5,845 nucleotides of DNA, taken from assembly GCA_902792495.1 (NCBI GenBank), contig CADBAC010000163.1, positions 1-5,845 of the forward strand, given 5' to 3'. The translations under genes were made by a program, and so were the position numbers. Under the pieces are notes generated by a model, which was given only the letters and a program-made list of their open reading frames with translations, was not told where the DNA came from and ran no database searches. Shown in pieces: positions 1 through 5,819 of the stretch. Origin of the DNA: Ruminococcus flavefaciens (GTDB lineage Bacteria > Bacillota > Clostridia > Oscillospirales > Ruminococcaceae). Positions within the stretch are counted from its first letter, which is position 1; each line of letters starts with the position of its first letter.

Positions 1-242
1 TCCTGATGCAGACCGTCGACTGTCAGGCTCAGAGTGCCGCCGGAGAATGTCCCTGCGTCCGTCTCTGCCTCTGTATTATCAGCATAGAACTTGTTATCAT
101 CCGATGTTTCCGGCTCGATGCTGACATCCACACCGCGAGCAAGGACACGCCCGTCGGAGTAAGATACTGTTGTTCCGGAGTTACTGTATACTGCGACGTA
201 GGGCTTCGAAAAACCTACGCATACTTTTCCTGCTGCTGACAT
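1..242 (-). CDS. Phage major tail (tail tube) protein, N-terminal part, cut by window edge
   Basis: The gene starts at ATG 242-240 and leaves the window at position 1 after 80 codons, so only the N-terminus is visible. It begins MSAAGKVCVGFSKPYVAVY and continues with an acidic stretch (SIEPETSDDNKFYADN) followed by GTFSGGTLSLTVDGL. This beta-rich, Gly/Thr/Ser pattern is typical of siphophage major tail proteins, which polymerise into the tail tube. A near-perfect ribosome binding site, AAGGAGGT, lies at 249-256, six bases before the ATG, as expected for a highly expressed structural gene; it overlaps the stop codon of the upstream neck gene. Being directly downstream of closure, terminator and neck genes is the standard position for this gene. 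Family assignment is by pattern and order; the C-terminus cannot be judged. Confidence 0.85.
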   Translation of the reverse strand, partial: MSAAGKVCVGFSKPYVAVYSNSGTTVSYSDGRVLARGVDVSIEPETSDDNKFYADNTEAETDAGTFSGGTLSLTVDGLHQ

Positions 243-254
243 AGATTTACCTCC

Positions 255-743
255 TTATGTCTGCATGATTTTCTTTATCTCTTCGTCGCACTGCTTGCGC
301 ATTGCCTCGATTGACTTGACTCGTGTCTTGGAAACTGCACGGCTCACAAATGGATACGGGTTCCTGAACGACGTGCCGGATTCCAACGAGCGAATGAGCA
401 TGGCGTTCGGCTGGCCTTTTGGGTACTTTTTCGTGTAAACGGTGTTGTATCCGTCCGAGCCTATCTTGACGTTTAAGAAGTTCCCGTCCTGACGAAAGTG
501 AGCGATACCGAGCGATGCGATAACACCCGCCTTCTGTGTCGGTGTCAGACCATCTATAACATCCGTGCTGCCTTTTGTGCTTCCATGCGTGGGTATCGTC
601 TGCGCTTCCGCTTTGACCGCATCCATGACGATTCTGGCACCCTCCCACGCGGACTTCTTAATGATGCCCTCCGTCTGCGCCGCCATCGTCTGGAGCTTGT
701 CGATGTAGTTGTCGATTCCGTCACTGACTTTGAAAGTTGCCAT
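255..743 (-). CDS. HK97 gp10-like phage neck/minor structural protein
   Basis: A 162-residue protein starting MATFKVSDGIDNYIDKLQ. The N-terminal half is a helical segment (ids of the type IDNYIDKLQTMAAQTEGIIKK) followed by a segment with VMDAVKAEAQTIPTH. The middle has VIASLGIAHFRQDG and a beta section (LNVKIGSDGYNTVYT), and the end has the signature-like SGTSFRNPYPFVSRAV. The early helix, a drug-free 'A...A..I.p.d.G.l..S' type body and the late 'G...PyPF...A' motif are what I associate with the HK97 gp10-like family, which acts at the head-tail interface. An in-frame ATG exists 21 bases upstream (764). I chose ATG 743 because GGAGG at 752-756 sits eight bases before it and because it leaves a two-base gap after the previous stop instead of an overlap. 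No lesion is visible. Confidence 0.8.
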   Translation of the reverse strand: MATFKVSDGIDNYIDKLQTMAAQTEGIIKKSAWEGARIVMDAVKAEAQTIPTHGSTKGSTDVIDGLTPTQKAGVIASLGIAHFRQDGNFLNVKIGSDGYNTVYTKKYPKGQPNAMLIRSLESGTSFRNPYPFVSRAVSKTRVKSIEAMRKQCDEEIKKIMQT

Positions 744-745
744 AC

Positions 746-1084
746 TCACACCCTCCACGACCATCGGAAGTGTACCAGCCCGGTCTCGTCTTCCTTGTCG
801 ACCGAATCCAAATTCCAGTACGTGCAGTCATTAAGACCATTAAGGCATGTCTGGAAAGCATCCACGATCGGGTCAAATTCCGTCAGCGTGAAATAGTCCA
901 GGTATCCAACGATGCCCTGCTCTGCCTTGTGGTTATCCGCCTCGACGCTGAAATCCTCATGGTCTTCCTTCCAGATGGCGAACGGCGCCGCCGTCCGAGG
1001 AGGACGCTCGTAGTGATACGTCTTCGGAAAGACAGACACGAGCGCATCACGGAGGCTCTGAAGCTTAGTCTGTAATGCAATCAT
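746..1084 (-). CDS. Phage tail terminator/tail completion protein
   Basis: A 112-residue protein. It has an N-terminal helix (ALQTKLQSLRDALVSVF), then YHYERPPRTAAPFAIWKED, an acidic linker, GIVGYLDYFTLTEFDPIVDAF, and a C-terminal strand (ETGLVHFRWSWRV). The 'P-PFaIW-ED ... DYFT ... DP.vd.....Ln ... hy.W..' layout and the size fit siphophage tail terminators, small proteins that cap the tail tube at the neck. ATG 1084-1082 is preceded by GGAGG at 1091-1095, six bases away and inside the end of the head-closure gene, which it overlaps by 20 bases. It sits before the gp10-like gene, not after it as in HK97 itself; I believe this order occurs in other phages of Firmicutes. The exact family is uncertain, its role in the neck or tail much less so. 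Confidence 0.7.
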   Translation of the reverse strand: MIALQTKLQSLRDALVSVFPKTYHYERPPRTAAPFAIWKEDHEDFSVEADNHKAEQGIVGYLDYFTLTEFDPIVDAFQTCLNGLNDCTYWNLDSVDKEDETGLVHFRWSWRV

Positions 1085-1409
1085 ATCTCTCCTCCAACTT
1101 CGAAAGCGTCAGATCAACGACCTTGAGCCCGTCCTCATCCTTAAGACGCTGCACCATGTCGATCCGGTACTGCACGTCGTCAATGATGGCATACTCCCCG
1201 GCCTCGACAGGCACATCCCAGATACGGACCAGCTTAGAGATAAACTGATCCGCACCCATCGCCGCGTACTGGCGGTTATATCCAACCACCCTGTCGGAGT
1301 AGTACACATCTTCCGGATACTTCAGCACCAGCTGGTCGACCGGCATGGCACCGGCCGCCGCTGTGTTCTGGAGCGTGTAGACTTTGAGTGTCCCATCTGC
1401 AATCATCAT
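1065..1409 (-). CDS. Phage head-closure (head-tail adaptor) protein
   Basis: A 114-residue protein. It begins MMIADGTLKVYTLQN, carries VYYSDRVVGYNRQYAAMGADQ and VRIWDVPVEAGEYAIID, and ends in a strand/helix unit (QYRIDMVQRLKDEDGLKVVDLTLSKLEE). The small beta-barrel-like pattern with 'VGYNR.Y.A...D....LvRIW' and 'QYRIDMVQ...D.DGL.V.dL.L..LE' is what I recognise as the head-closure protein of Clostridia siphophages, which sits below the connector ring and shuts the filled head. ATG 1409 overlaps the restored-frame stop of the connector gene (ATGA), showing translational coupling; a G-rich AGGGCGGTGAG precedes it. A second ATG follows at once, so the first codon is uncertain by one residue. The gene looks intact. 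Confidence 0.75.
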   Translation of the reverse strand: MMIADGTLKVYTLQNTAAAGAMPVDQLVLKYPEDVYYSDRVVGYNRQYAAMGADQFISKLVRIWDVPVEAGEYAIIDDVQYRIDMVQRLKDEDGLKVVDLTLSKLEERYDCITD

Positions 1410-1646
1410 GATGACTCACCGCCCTCTTCCGCCTTCGCCTTTTCTGCGAATACCCTGTTGTTGAGCGCATACCGCAGCATGCGCGGCATTACAGGATCGT
1501 CGCCGACGCGCTTCCGGTACAGGTAAGAGGTCTGCTTTGATCGCGTTCTGTGCCGCATCGATTAAGAACTCAAGATAATCATCAAAGGAGCTCCCTGCGA
1601 TCTGCAGGTTGCTCTTTGTCATTGATAAGATCTCCAAGCGTGTCAC
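1406..1646 (-). pseudogene. gp6-like phage head-tail connector, frameshifted and apparently internally deleted
   Basis: The start is GTG 1646, overlapping the stop of the upstream phage gene (GTGA). The first 37 residues (TRLEILSMTKSNLQIAGSS, then FDDYLEFLIDAAQNAIK) match the helical N-terminus of gp6-like connectors, which form the ring between portal and tail. After AIK the frame yields an arginine-rich, unrelated tail that ends at 1416. The neighbouring frame instead gives YLYRKRVGDDPVMPRMLRY followed by ALNNRVFAEKAKAEEGGESS and a stop at 1408-1406, which is the expected connector C-terminus. The lesion lies about 1528-1536. Start to restored stop is 241 bases, one more than a multiple of three. 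The family usually runs near 95-105 residues with some 20-30 residues between these two segments, so I infer a loss of several tens of bases of size 3n+2, not a single-base slip. A functional protein is unlikely unless this is an assembly error. Confidence 0.72.
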
Positions 1647-3261
1647 TTGCCACCACCCCGCTTTCGACCGCGCGAGGCTGTCTTCTGCGGTTTCGGCTCT
1701 TCGACTGCCTCCGCAAGCCCGAGCGGGTTCTCGAGGATCTCTGTTGCCCTCTTTTTCGTGACTTCGATTTCAGCGCCTGCTCGGTATACCTCGCCCGTGT
1801 GCTTGTCTCGAAAGTCTGTACCAGATAACCTGTAAATGCTGAAGCAGAGATAAAGAGTACGATACTCATGAAAAGGCTTATGATAGTTGAACGGTATCTC
1901 TTTTTGCTTCTTTTGTAATACTTGTGTCCCAGCATTCCCGATATACCGAAAAACTTGTAGACAGCTTCAGTAGTCCATATCTTCTTTTTCTTAGCCTTGA
2001 TATCACTTGTCAGACGTATAGCTTCAACTGCTGTTACCTTTGTTGCCCTGCGTGAAGGTATCCATGCTGATATCCTTATAGTCACAAGCGCAATGACTAC
2101 TGCGGCGATTATCGACACAGGCGAAACAGTAAGCTTCATATTTATGTTATCGGGAACTTCTCCGCCTGTATAAGAAGCAAATTTACTGCCGAGGCAGGTA
2201 AAAGTTACCCACATTCCTGCGATTCCGAGAAGTATGCCGAGAGGTATGCCTGTCAGACTTACAACAAGCGACTCAAACTTTACCATTTTCTTCAGCTGTT
2301 TCTTAGTTGCACCGATAGAGGATAGAAGTCCGAACTGCTTTGTTCTTTCTGAAACCGATATAGAGAACGCATTGTAGATCAGCATTACCGAACCGAACAC
2401 TATCAGTCCGATAACGATCGCAGCAAAACCGTAAAGCAGCTTCATTACAGAACCATATCTTGAAATTCCCGAGAACATGAGAAGATCGTTGTTTGGTTCA
2501 ACTTCACACTCGCCTTTCATGAAGTCAAATACGTCCCTGCCGTTCTTCATTGTGAAGTATATACTCATGCTGTCAGTGGGTATCTCATCATCAGATGCAA
2601 GGACCAGCGCAGTAAAGCCCGGAGATTCATAATTCTCAAATGAAGGGCGCTCATATATACCGCATACGGTATACTCCTTTGTGAAACGTGGTACAAATTC
2701 CTCGTCCTGAATAATAGCAGCGCCGTCTGTTTGCGAAACGATACAGATCGGATGTTCCTGCCCTAAAACTGTGCCGTTGTTGACTCTGTCGCCAACTTCA
2801 AGAGTTATCTTTTCGCCGACAGTGTAATACACTCCGCCGCTTTCGAGAATGTGTTCGGGGATGAGTATTTCGCTGTCATTCTGCGGATAATTTCCCTCTT
2901 TGATATGAACAGGCACGATATCATCAAAACCGTCGCTGACACCTGCAATATAAAGAAAAGGCTTGTCCTCGTTCATACTTTCCGTTTCCGCATATCCTTC
3001 ATACTTACAGTAAACTGCCTTATCCACCTTATCCGAAGATTCTATCTCGTCATAGATGTCAGAATCCGCATCTTTCACCATTCCATGCCATGAACCTGTT
3101 TCGTAAATGATGAAACGTCTGGCAAAGTCCGACATACTCGAAACTGATGTAGTAACAGCACATATCAGTGCAGTAGAAAGCATGATACCGATAATCGTAA
3201 CGATAGTGCGTGTACGGTTCTTTTTCAGCGATTCTATGGTGACTTTATGGAAGATATTCAT
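1582..3261 (-). CDS. FtsX/MacB-type ABC transporter permease, truncated at about residue 480 and run on into phage DNA
   Basis: The genuine permease part is residues 1 to about 480 (3261 to about 1820). It has TM1 at about 20-40, an extracytoplasmic domain at about 43-270, TM2 about 275-299, the cytoplasmic coupling loop SERTKQFGLLSSIGATKKQL (303-322), TM3 about 331-355 and TM4 about 382-402. The second half then begins with a further membrane segment at 459-480 (IISLFMSIVLFISASAF). Relatives with this layout are roughly 800-900 residues, so a second extracytoplasmic domain and last three membrane segments are missing. Residues from about 485 to 559 are Arg/Ser/Lys-rich and are an out-of-frame reading of phage genes, stopping at 1582 inside the connector. 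Start ATG 3261 overlaps the ATPase stop (ATGA), with GAGGTG just upstream, so both subunits were made together. With half of the channel gone, transport is unlikely. Confidence 0.85.
   Translation of the reverse strand: MNIFHKVTIESLKKNRTRTIVTIIGIMLSTALICAVTTSVSSMSDFARRFIIYETGSWHGMVKDADSDIYDEIESSDKVDKAVYCKYEGYAETESMNEDKPFLYIAGVSDGFDDIVPVHIKEGNYPQNDSEILIPEHILESGGVYYTVGEKITLEVGDRVNNGTVLGQEHPICIVSQTDGAAIIQDEEFVPRFTKEYTVCGIYERPSFENYESPGFTALVLASDDEIPTDSMSIYFTMKNGRDVFDFMKGECEVEPNNDLLMFSGISRYGSVMKLLYGFAAIVIGLIVFGSVMLIYNAFSISVSERTKQFGLLSSIGATKKQLKKMVKFESLVVSLTGIPLGILLGIAGMWVTFTCLGSKFASYTGGEVPDNINMKLTVSPVSIIAAVVIALVTIRISAWIPSRRATKVTAVEAIRLTSDIKAKKKKIWTTEAVYKFFGISGMLGHKYYKRSKKRYRSTIISLFMSIVLFISASAFTGYLVQTFETSTRARYTEQALKSKSRKRGQQRSSRTRSGLRRQSKSRNRRRQPRAVESGVVASDTLGDLINDKEQPADRRELL
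1643..1816 (-). pseudogene. Small phage structural-operon protein, C-terminal 57 codons only (5' end lost)
   Basis: In the frame two bases off the permease frame, positions 1816-1643 encode DFRDKHTGEVYRAGAEIEVT, then KKRATEILENPLGLAEAVEE, then a basic tail PKPQKTASRGRKRGGGK and TGA. Short proteins with 'F.Dk.tg..Y..G..ievt..RA.eil' and a Lys/Arg-rich end are common in phage genomes between the major capsid and connector genes; their function is not established to my knowledge. The stop overlaps the connector GTG start (GTGA), as in an intact operon. Upstream of about 1816 this frame runs into permease DNA and I see no ATG, GTG or TTG with a ribosome binding site, so the start was left on the other side of the junction. 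Reading this frame, and not the long permease frame, explains the DNA here. Confidence 0.72.
1800..1830. other. Junction between host chromosome and phage DNA
   Basis: To the right the minus strand reads a good FtsX-type permease; to the left it reads a phage gene in a different frame. The switch is within the bases encoding YLVQTFETS in the permease frame and GTDFRDKHT in the phage frame; a few bases could belong to either side, so the exact point is not resolved. By hand count, G+C is 19/60 at 1861-1920, 25/60 at 1801-1860 and 37/60 at 1681-1740, a sharp step. I see no inverted-repeat end, target-site duplication or tRNA here. Confidence 0.8.
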
Positions 3262-3941
3262 TTTTTCACCACCTCATCACGGATGATCTTACCGTCGCTT
3301 ATGGCAATCACCCTGTCTGCCTGAAGTGCGATATTCTCATCATGAGTTATCATGATAAGAGTCTGATTGTACTTCTTGTTTGAAAGCTTGAGAAGTTCGA
3401 CTATCTCCTGACTGTTTTTGCTGTCAAGGTTGCCTGTGGGTTCGTCCGCAAGCACAACAGCAGGCGCATTCATAAGCGCTCTTCCGATGGAAACTCTCTG
3501 CTGCTGACCGCCCGAAAGCTGATTGGGAAGATGTTCTTCCCTGCCTTTCAGACCGAGAGTATCAATAAGTTCCCTGAGTCTGTCCTCGTTTATCTCTCGG
3601 CCGTCCATAAGGACCGGCAGAGTTATATTTTCGGTAACACTGAGAACAGGGATGAGATTGTAGAACTGATAGATAAGTCCAACCTGACGGCGTCGGAAAA
3701 CTGCAAGTTCCTCATCATTCTGAGTGTAAACGTCCTTTCCGTTCATGAATACCTTTCCGCTCGTAGGCTTGTCAACTCCTCCGAGGATATGGAGCAAAGT
3801 GGATTTTCCCGAACCCGAAGGTCCGATTATGGCAACGAATTCGCCAAGTTCGACTGAAAGAGACACACCGTCAAGGGCACGTACTTCATTCTCGCCCTTG
3901 CCATATATTTTACACAGATTTTCAACACGTAATATTTCCAT
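3258..3941 (-). CDS. ABC transporter ATP-binding protein (MacB/LolD-like exporter family)
   Basis: A 227-residue nucleotide-binding subunit that powers the adjacent FtsX-type permease at the inner face of the membrane. All motifs are present: Walker A GPSGSGKST (40-48), Q-loop glutamine 92 in YQFYNL, signature LSGGQ (142-146), Walker B VVLADE with catalytic Glu167, D-loop NLDS, and switch His200 in MITHD. The 'YQFYNLIPVLSVTENI' stretch is typical of the MacB/LolD/SalX-type group. An upstream in-frame ATG at 3962 would add seven residues. I prefer ATG 3941 because AGGAGG at 3950-3955 is eight bases before it and because the predicted transcript starts near 3967, leaving no leader for the longer form. 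The stop overlaps the permease start by four bases. Likely substrate is an antimicrobial peptide or similar envelope compound by context, but it cannot be read from the ATPase. Confidence 0.93.
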   Translation of the reverse strand: MEILRVENLCKIYGKGENEVRALDGVSLSVELGEFVAIIGPSGSGKSTLLHILGGVDKPTSGKVFMNGKDVYTQNDEELAVFRRRQVGLIYQFYNLIPVLSVTENITLPVLMDGREINEDRLRELIDTLGLKGREEHLPNQLSGGQQQRVSIGRALMNAPAVVLADEPTGNLDSKNSQEIVELLKLSNKKYNQTLIMITHDENIALQADRVIAISDGKIIRDEVVKK

Positions 3942-3973
3942 GTGGAATTCCTCCTGAATCATTTTCTGTAATA

Positions 3974-4005
3974 ATTATACCGTTTCTATATGACACTACC
4001 GTGAC
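3974..4005 (-). promoter_or_regulatory. Probable regulated promoter of the ABC transporter operon
   Basis: A perfect TATAAT lies at 3974-3979 on the minus strand, 12 bases beyond the likely start of a short leader that carries the AGGAGG site. With a 16-18 base spacer the -35 region offers only CGGTAG, ACGGTA or CACGGT, none resembling TTGACA, as expected for a promoter that needs an activator. Two GTCA half-sites on the minus strand (4005-4002 and 3994-3991) start exactly 11 bases apart over that -35 region, the spacing seen for OmpR/PhoB-type regulators. A GTGAC/GTCAC inverted pair (4001-4005 and 4023-4027) overlaps them. The -10 is solid; the operator is a suggestion based on four-base matches. 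Confidence 0.55.
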
Positions 4006-4051
4006 TTAAAAATAACAAAAACGTCACTTTCTGATGCGGGTGCAAAAATAC

Positions 4052-4070
4052 GGGCGAACAAAGTTCGCCC
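4052..4070 (-). terminator. Hairpin terminator after the histidine kinase gene
   Basis: GGGCGAAC and GTTCGCCC form a perfect eight-base-pair, GC-rich stem with a three-base loop. It begins nine bases after the kinase stop codon. On the minus strand it is followed after two bases by ATTTTTG (ending about 4045), a short and interrupted U-tract, so it is probably a moderate rho-independent terminator. It separates the regulator-kinase transcript from the transporter promoter downstream. On the plus strand there is no T-run after it. Confidence 0.75.
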
Positions 4071-4079
4071 TGACACATA

Positions 4080-5087
4080 TCAAACTGTACATTTATAAAA
4101 GCGCATGATAAATCTTGCGCCGCCGTTTTCGCCGTTTTCAGCTTTAAGGGTACCATTCTGCTCCCTGACTATCATTCTTGCAAGAGCAAGACCTATGCCG
4201 AAACCGCCTTTGTCCTCATCGGAAGTGCCTTTGTAGAACCGCTCGAAGATATGCGGCAGGTCAGCCTCGGAAATACCGCTTCCGCTGTCGGAAATGATTA
4301 TCTCGGTGAATATGGCATTTTCTTCAGCGCTGACGGTTATGCGACCTCCCTCGGGAGTATGCTCCATGCAGTTTTTGATGATATTGCCCACAGCTTCACC
4401 GCTCCATTTTATATCGCCTGTAAACTCTCCCTCGGCAGTTATCGAAAGTTCCTGACCGTGAAGCTCTATCGGAACGAACAAAGGCATACAGGCCTTGTTT
4501 ATGAAATCCTTCATAGGTATTGTCTCACTTGCAAATTTAATAGTCCCCGCATCCAGCTTTGACATTTTCAGAAGTGTGGTTATAAGCCAGTCTATCCGTG
4601 AAAGCAGCTTTTTCAGTTTAAGCAGGAGTTCTCGCTTCTTTTCCTCGGATATTCCCTCCTCTGACAGCATGGAAACTATAAGATTTATGGAAGTGAGCGG
4701 AGTTCTTATCTGATGGGAAATATCTGCAAGAGAATCTGCCAGATACACTTTCTCGTCCTTCAGGCGATTCTGCTGTTCACGCATACGCACCACCATTTTG
4801 TGTATCTCAGTCTCAAGGATAGCAAGTTCTCCTTCCGCATTTGTTTCCTGTGAGATGTACTCTTCTCCATGGAGGATCCTGTCTATCCTTCCGGAAAGCT
4901 GAGAGATCCGCCTGTATCTCTTACTGACGGAAAAAAGACTGATACCGACAAAAATCAGGCACATCACAGCGGTGAAAATACCGAACTTCACATTCCATGC
5001 AAAAGCTGCGGCGGTAAAGATAAGCGAAACTGCTGATAATATTACAAAAGATACGGCAACTTCCTTATTTCTGAACAATCCTTTCAT
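4080..5087 (-). CDS. Membrane sensor histidine kinase with a very short extracytoplasmic loop
   Basis: A 335-residue kinase that autophosphorylates and passes phosphate to the response regulator encoded just upstream. Two membrane helices (about 12-30 and 35-53) are joined by only a few residues (WNVKFG), so there is no real outside sensing domain. A charged linker/coiled region follows (54-115), then the dimerisation box ADISHQIRTPLTSI with phospho-acceptor His125. The ATPase domain has an N-box with Asn235, Asn239 and His243 (GNIIKNCMEHTP), a G1 box DSGSGI (267-272), an F-box FERFYK (281-286) and a G2 box GGFGIGLALA (294-303). Short-loop kinases of this type in Firmicutes often sense through, or together with, an ABC transporter in the membrane. 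ATG 5087 overlaps the regulator stop (ATGA), with AAGGTGG at 5092-5098. The gene appears complete and functional. Confidence 0.93.
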   Translation of the reverse strand: MKGLFRNKEVAVSFVILSAVSLIFTAAAFAWNVKFGIFTAVMCLIFVGISLFSVSKRYRRISQLSGRIDRILHGEEYISQETNAEGELAILETEIHKMVVRMREQQNRLKDEKVYLADSLADISHQIRTPLTSINLIVSMLSEEGISEEKKRELLLKLKKLLSRIDWLITTLLKMSKLDAGTIKFASETIPMKDFINKACMPLFVPIELHGQELSITAEGEFTGDIKWSGEAVGNIIKNCMEHTPEGGRITVSAEENAIFTEIIISDSGSGISEADLPHIFERFYKGTSDEDKGGFGIGLALARMIVREQNGTLKAENGENGGARFIMRFYKCTV

Positions 5088-5755
5088 ACATCCACCTTAT
5101 ATCCAAGTCCTCTTACAGTCTTGATTATTTTCGGGTCCTGAGGATCATCCTCAATTTTTTCCCTCAGACGCTTTATGTAAACGGTAAGAGTGTTGTCGTT
5201 GACAAATTCACCTGCGATATCCCAGATAGATTCAAGCAGCTTTGTACGTGAAAGCACCGCTCCCCTGTTGTTGATGAACACCAGAAGCAGACGATATTCC
5301 AGTGCGGAGAGATAAAGGTCACAGCCGTTTTTGCTGGCTGTACCCTTGATCGTATCCACCAGCACATCTCCCAGCTGAGTGACACTTCCTGTATTGCCTG
5401 TAAGTCTCAGCACATTCTTGATACGTGAGATCAGTTCTCTCGGCCTGAATGGTTTTGCGATGTAATCATCAGCGCCCAGATCGAACCCCGTGACTGTGCT
5501 GAACTCATCACCTGATGCCGTAAGGAATATCACAGGAGTTGCGCTGTCAGCCTTTATAGCCGAACAAACCGCAAATCCGTTTCCGTCAGCAAGTGAAACA
5601 TCCAGAAGCACTATGTCGAATTTTTCCTTTTCTATAATATCCAGAGCGGCGGTCTGCCCTGTAACGTTCTTTACAGCAAATCCTTCATTTGACAGAAATT
5701 CCGTCAGATTCACGATTATCTCTTTGTCATCCTCTACCAGAAGAAGTTTAGTCAT
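5084..5755 (-). CDS. OmpR/PhoB-family response regulator
   Basis: A 223-residue DNA-binding regulator. The receiver domain (1-115) has the acidic pair Asp9-Asp10 (LLVEDD), phospho-acceptor Asp52 (VLLDVSLADG), Thr79 (FLTAS) and Lys101 (YIAKPF). The C-terminal winged helix (about 125-223) includes LSALEYRLLLVFINNRG, the recognition region NDNTLTVYIKRLREKIEDD and the closing KTVRGLGYKVDV, all typical of the family. It would be phosphorylated by the kinase encoded immediately downstream and most likely controls the transporter operon, and perhaps its own promoter. ATG 5755 is preceded by GAGGTGAG. This is the first gene of its transcript, about 30 bases after the predicted start site. All key residues are intact. 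Confidence 0.95.
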   Translation of the reverse strand: MTKLLLVEDDKEIIVNLTEFLSNEGFAVKNVTGQTAALDIIEKEKFDIVLLDVSLADGNGFAVCSAIKADSATPVIFLTASGDEFSTVTGFDLGADDYIAKPFRPRELISRIKNVLRLTGNTGSVTQLGDVLVDTIKGTASKNGCDLYLSALEYRLLLVFINNRGAVLSRTKLLESIWDIAGEFVNDNTLTVYIKRLREKIEDDPQDPKIIKTVRGLGYKVDV

Positions 5756-5780
5756 TATCTCACCTCATAAAAAAAATTAC

Positions 5781-5813
5781 ATGAAACCGTATTATAATAA
5801 TACCATAAAACCG
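5781..5813 (-). repeat. Near-identical direct repeat flanking the -10 box of the regulator promoter
   Basis: On the minus strand CGGTTTTAT (5813-5805) and CGGTTTCAT (5789-5781) differ at one of nine bases and begin 24 bases apart, one in the promoter spacer and one around the start site. Direct repeats about two helix turns apart could be binding sites for a dimeric regulator, possibly autoregulation by the encoded response regulator. This is pattern-based only, and the AT-rich context raises the chance of coincidence. Confidence 0.35.
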
Positions 5814-5819
5814 CTTCAA
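5791..5819 (-). promoter_or_regulatory. Sigma-A-type promoter of the response regulator/kinase operon
   Basis: On the minus strand TTGAAG (5819-5814, four of six bases of TTGACA) is followed by a 17-base spacer and a perfect TATAAT (5796-5791). Transcription would start near 5784, giving a short leader before the ribosome binding site and ATG 5755. A seven-base inverted repeat, GTATTAT and ATAATAC around one base (5789-5803), overlaps the -10; it is AT-only apart from the end bases and may be chance. Confidence 0.78.

Noticed and set aside
498..896. Plus-strand open frames over the phage genes (also at 6-239, 737-1075 and 1550-1828)
   Set aside because: They lie opposite well-supported minus-strand genes, lack ribosome binding sites and have no recognisable protein pattern; high G+C makes such antisense frames common.
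1520..1545. Programmed ribosomal frameshift in the connector gene
   Set aside because: There is no slippery heptamer or clear downstream hairpin, and a middle segment of the family pattern is missing, which a frameshift would not explain.
1582..1805. Novel basic C-terminal domain on the permease
   Set aside because: Its Arg/Ser/Lys-rich sequence is the wrong-frame reading of recognisable phage proteins, which have good patterns and GTGA coupling in other frames.
1800..1830. Phage attachment site or transposon end at the junction
   Set aside because: No tRNA, core repeat, inverted end or duplication is visible, no integrase or transposase is in the window, and the phage side is in the middle of structural genes.
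3531..3857. Plus-strand open frames opposite the ATPase and kinase (also 4251-4562 and 4495-4713)
   Set aside because: They are antisense shadows of genes with complete catalytic motifs.
5789..5803. Seven-base inverted repeat over the -10 box as a repressor operator
   Set aside because: It is made almost entirely of A and T around TATAAT, where such symmetry is expected by chance; mentioned only within the promoter entry.
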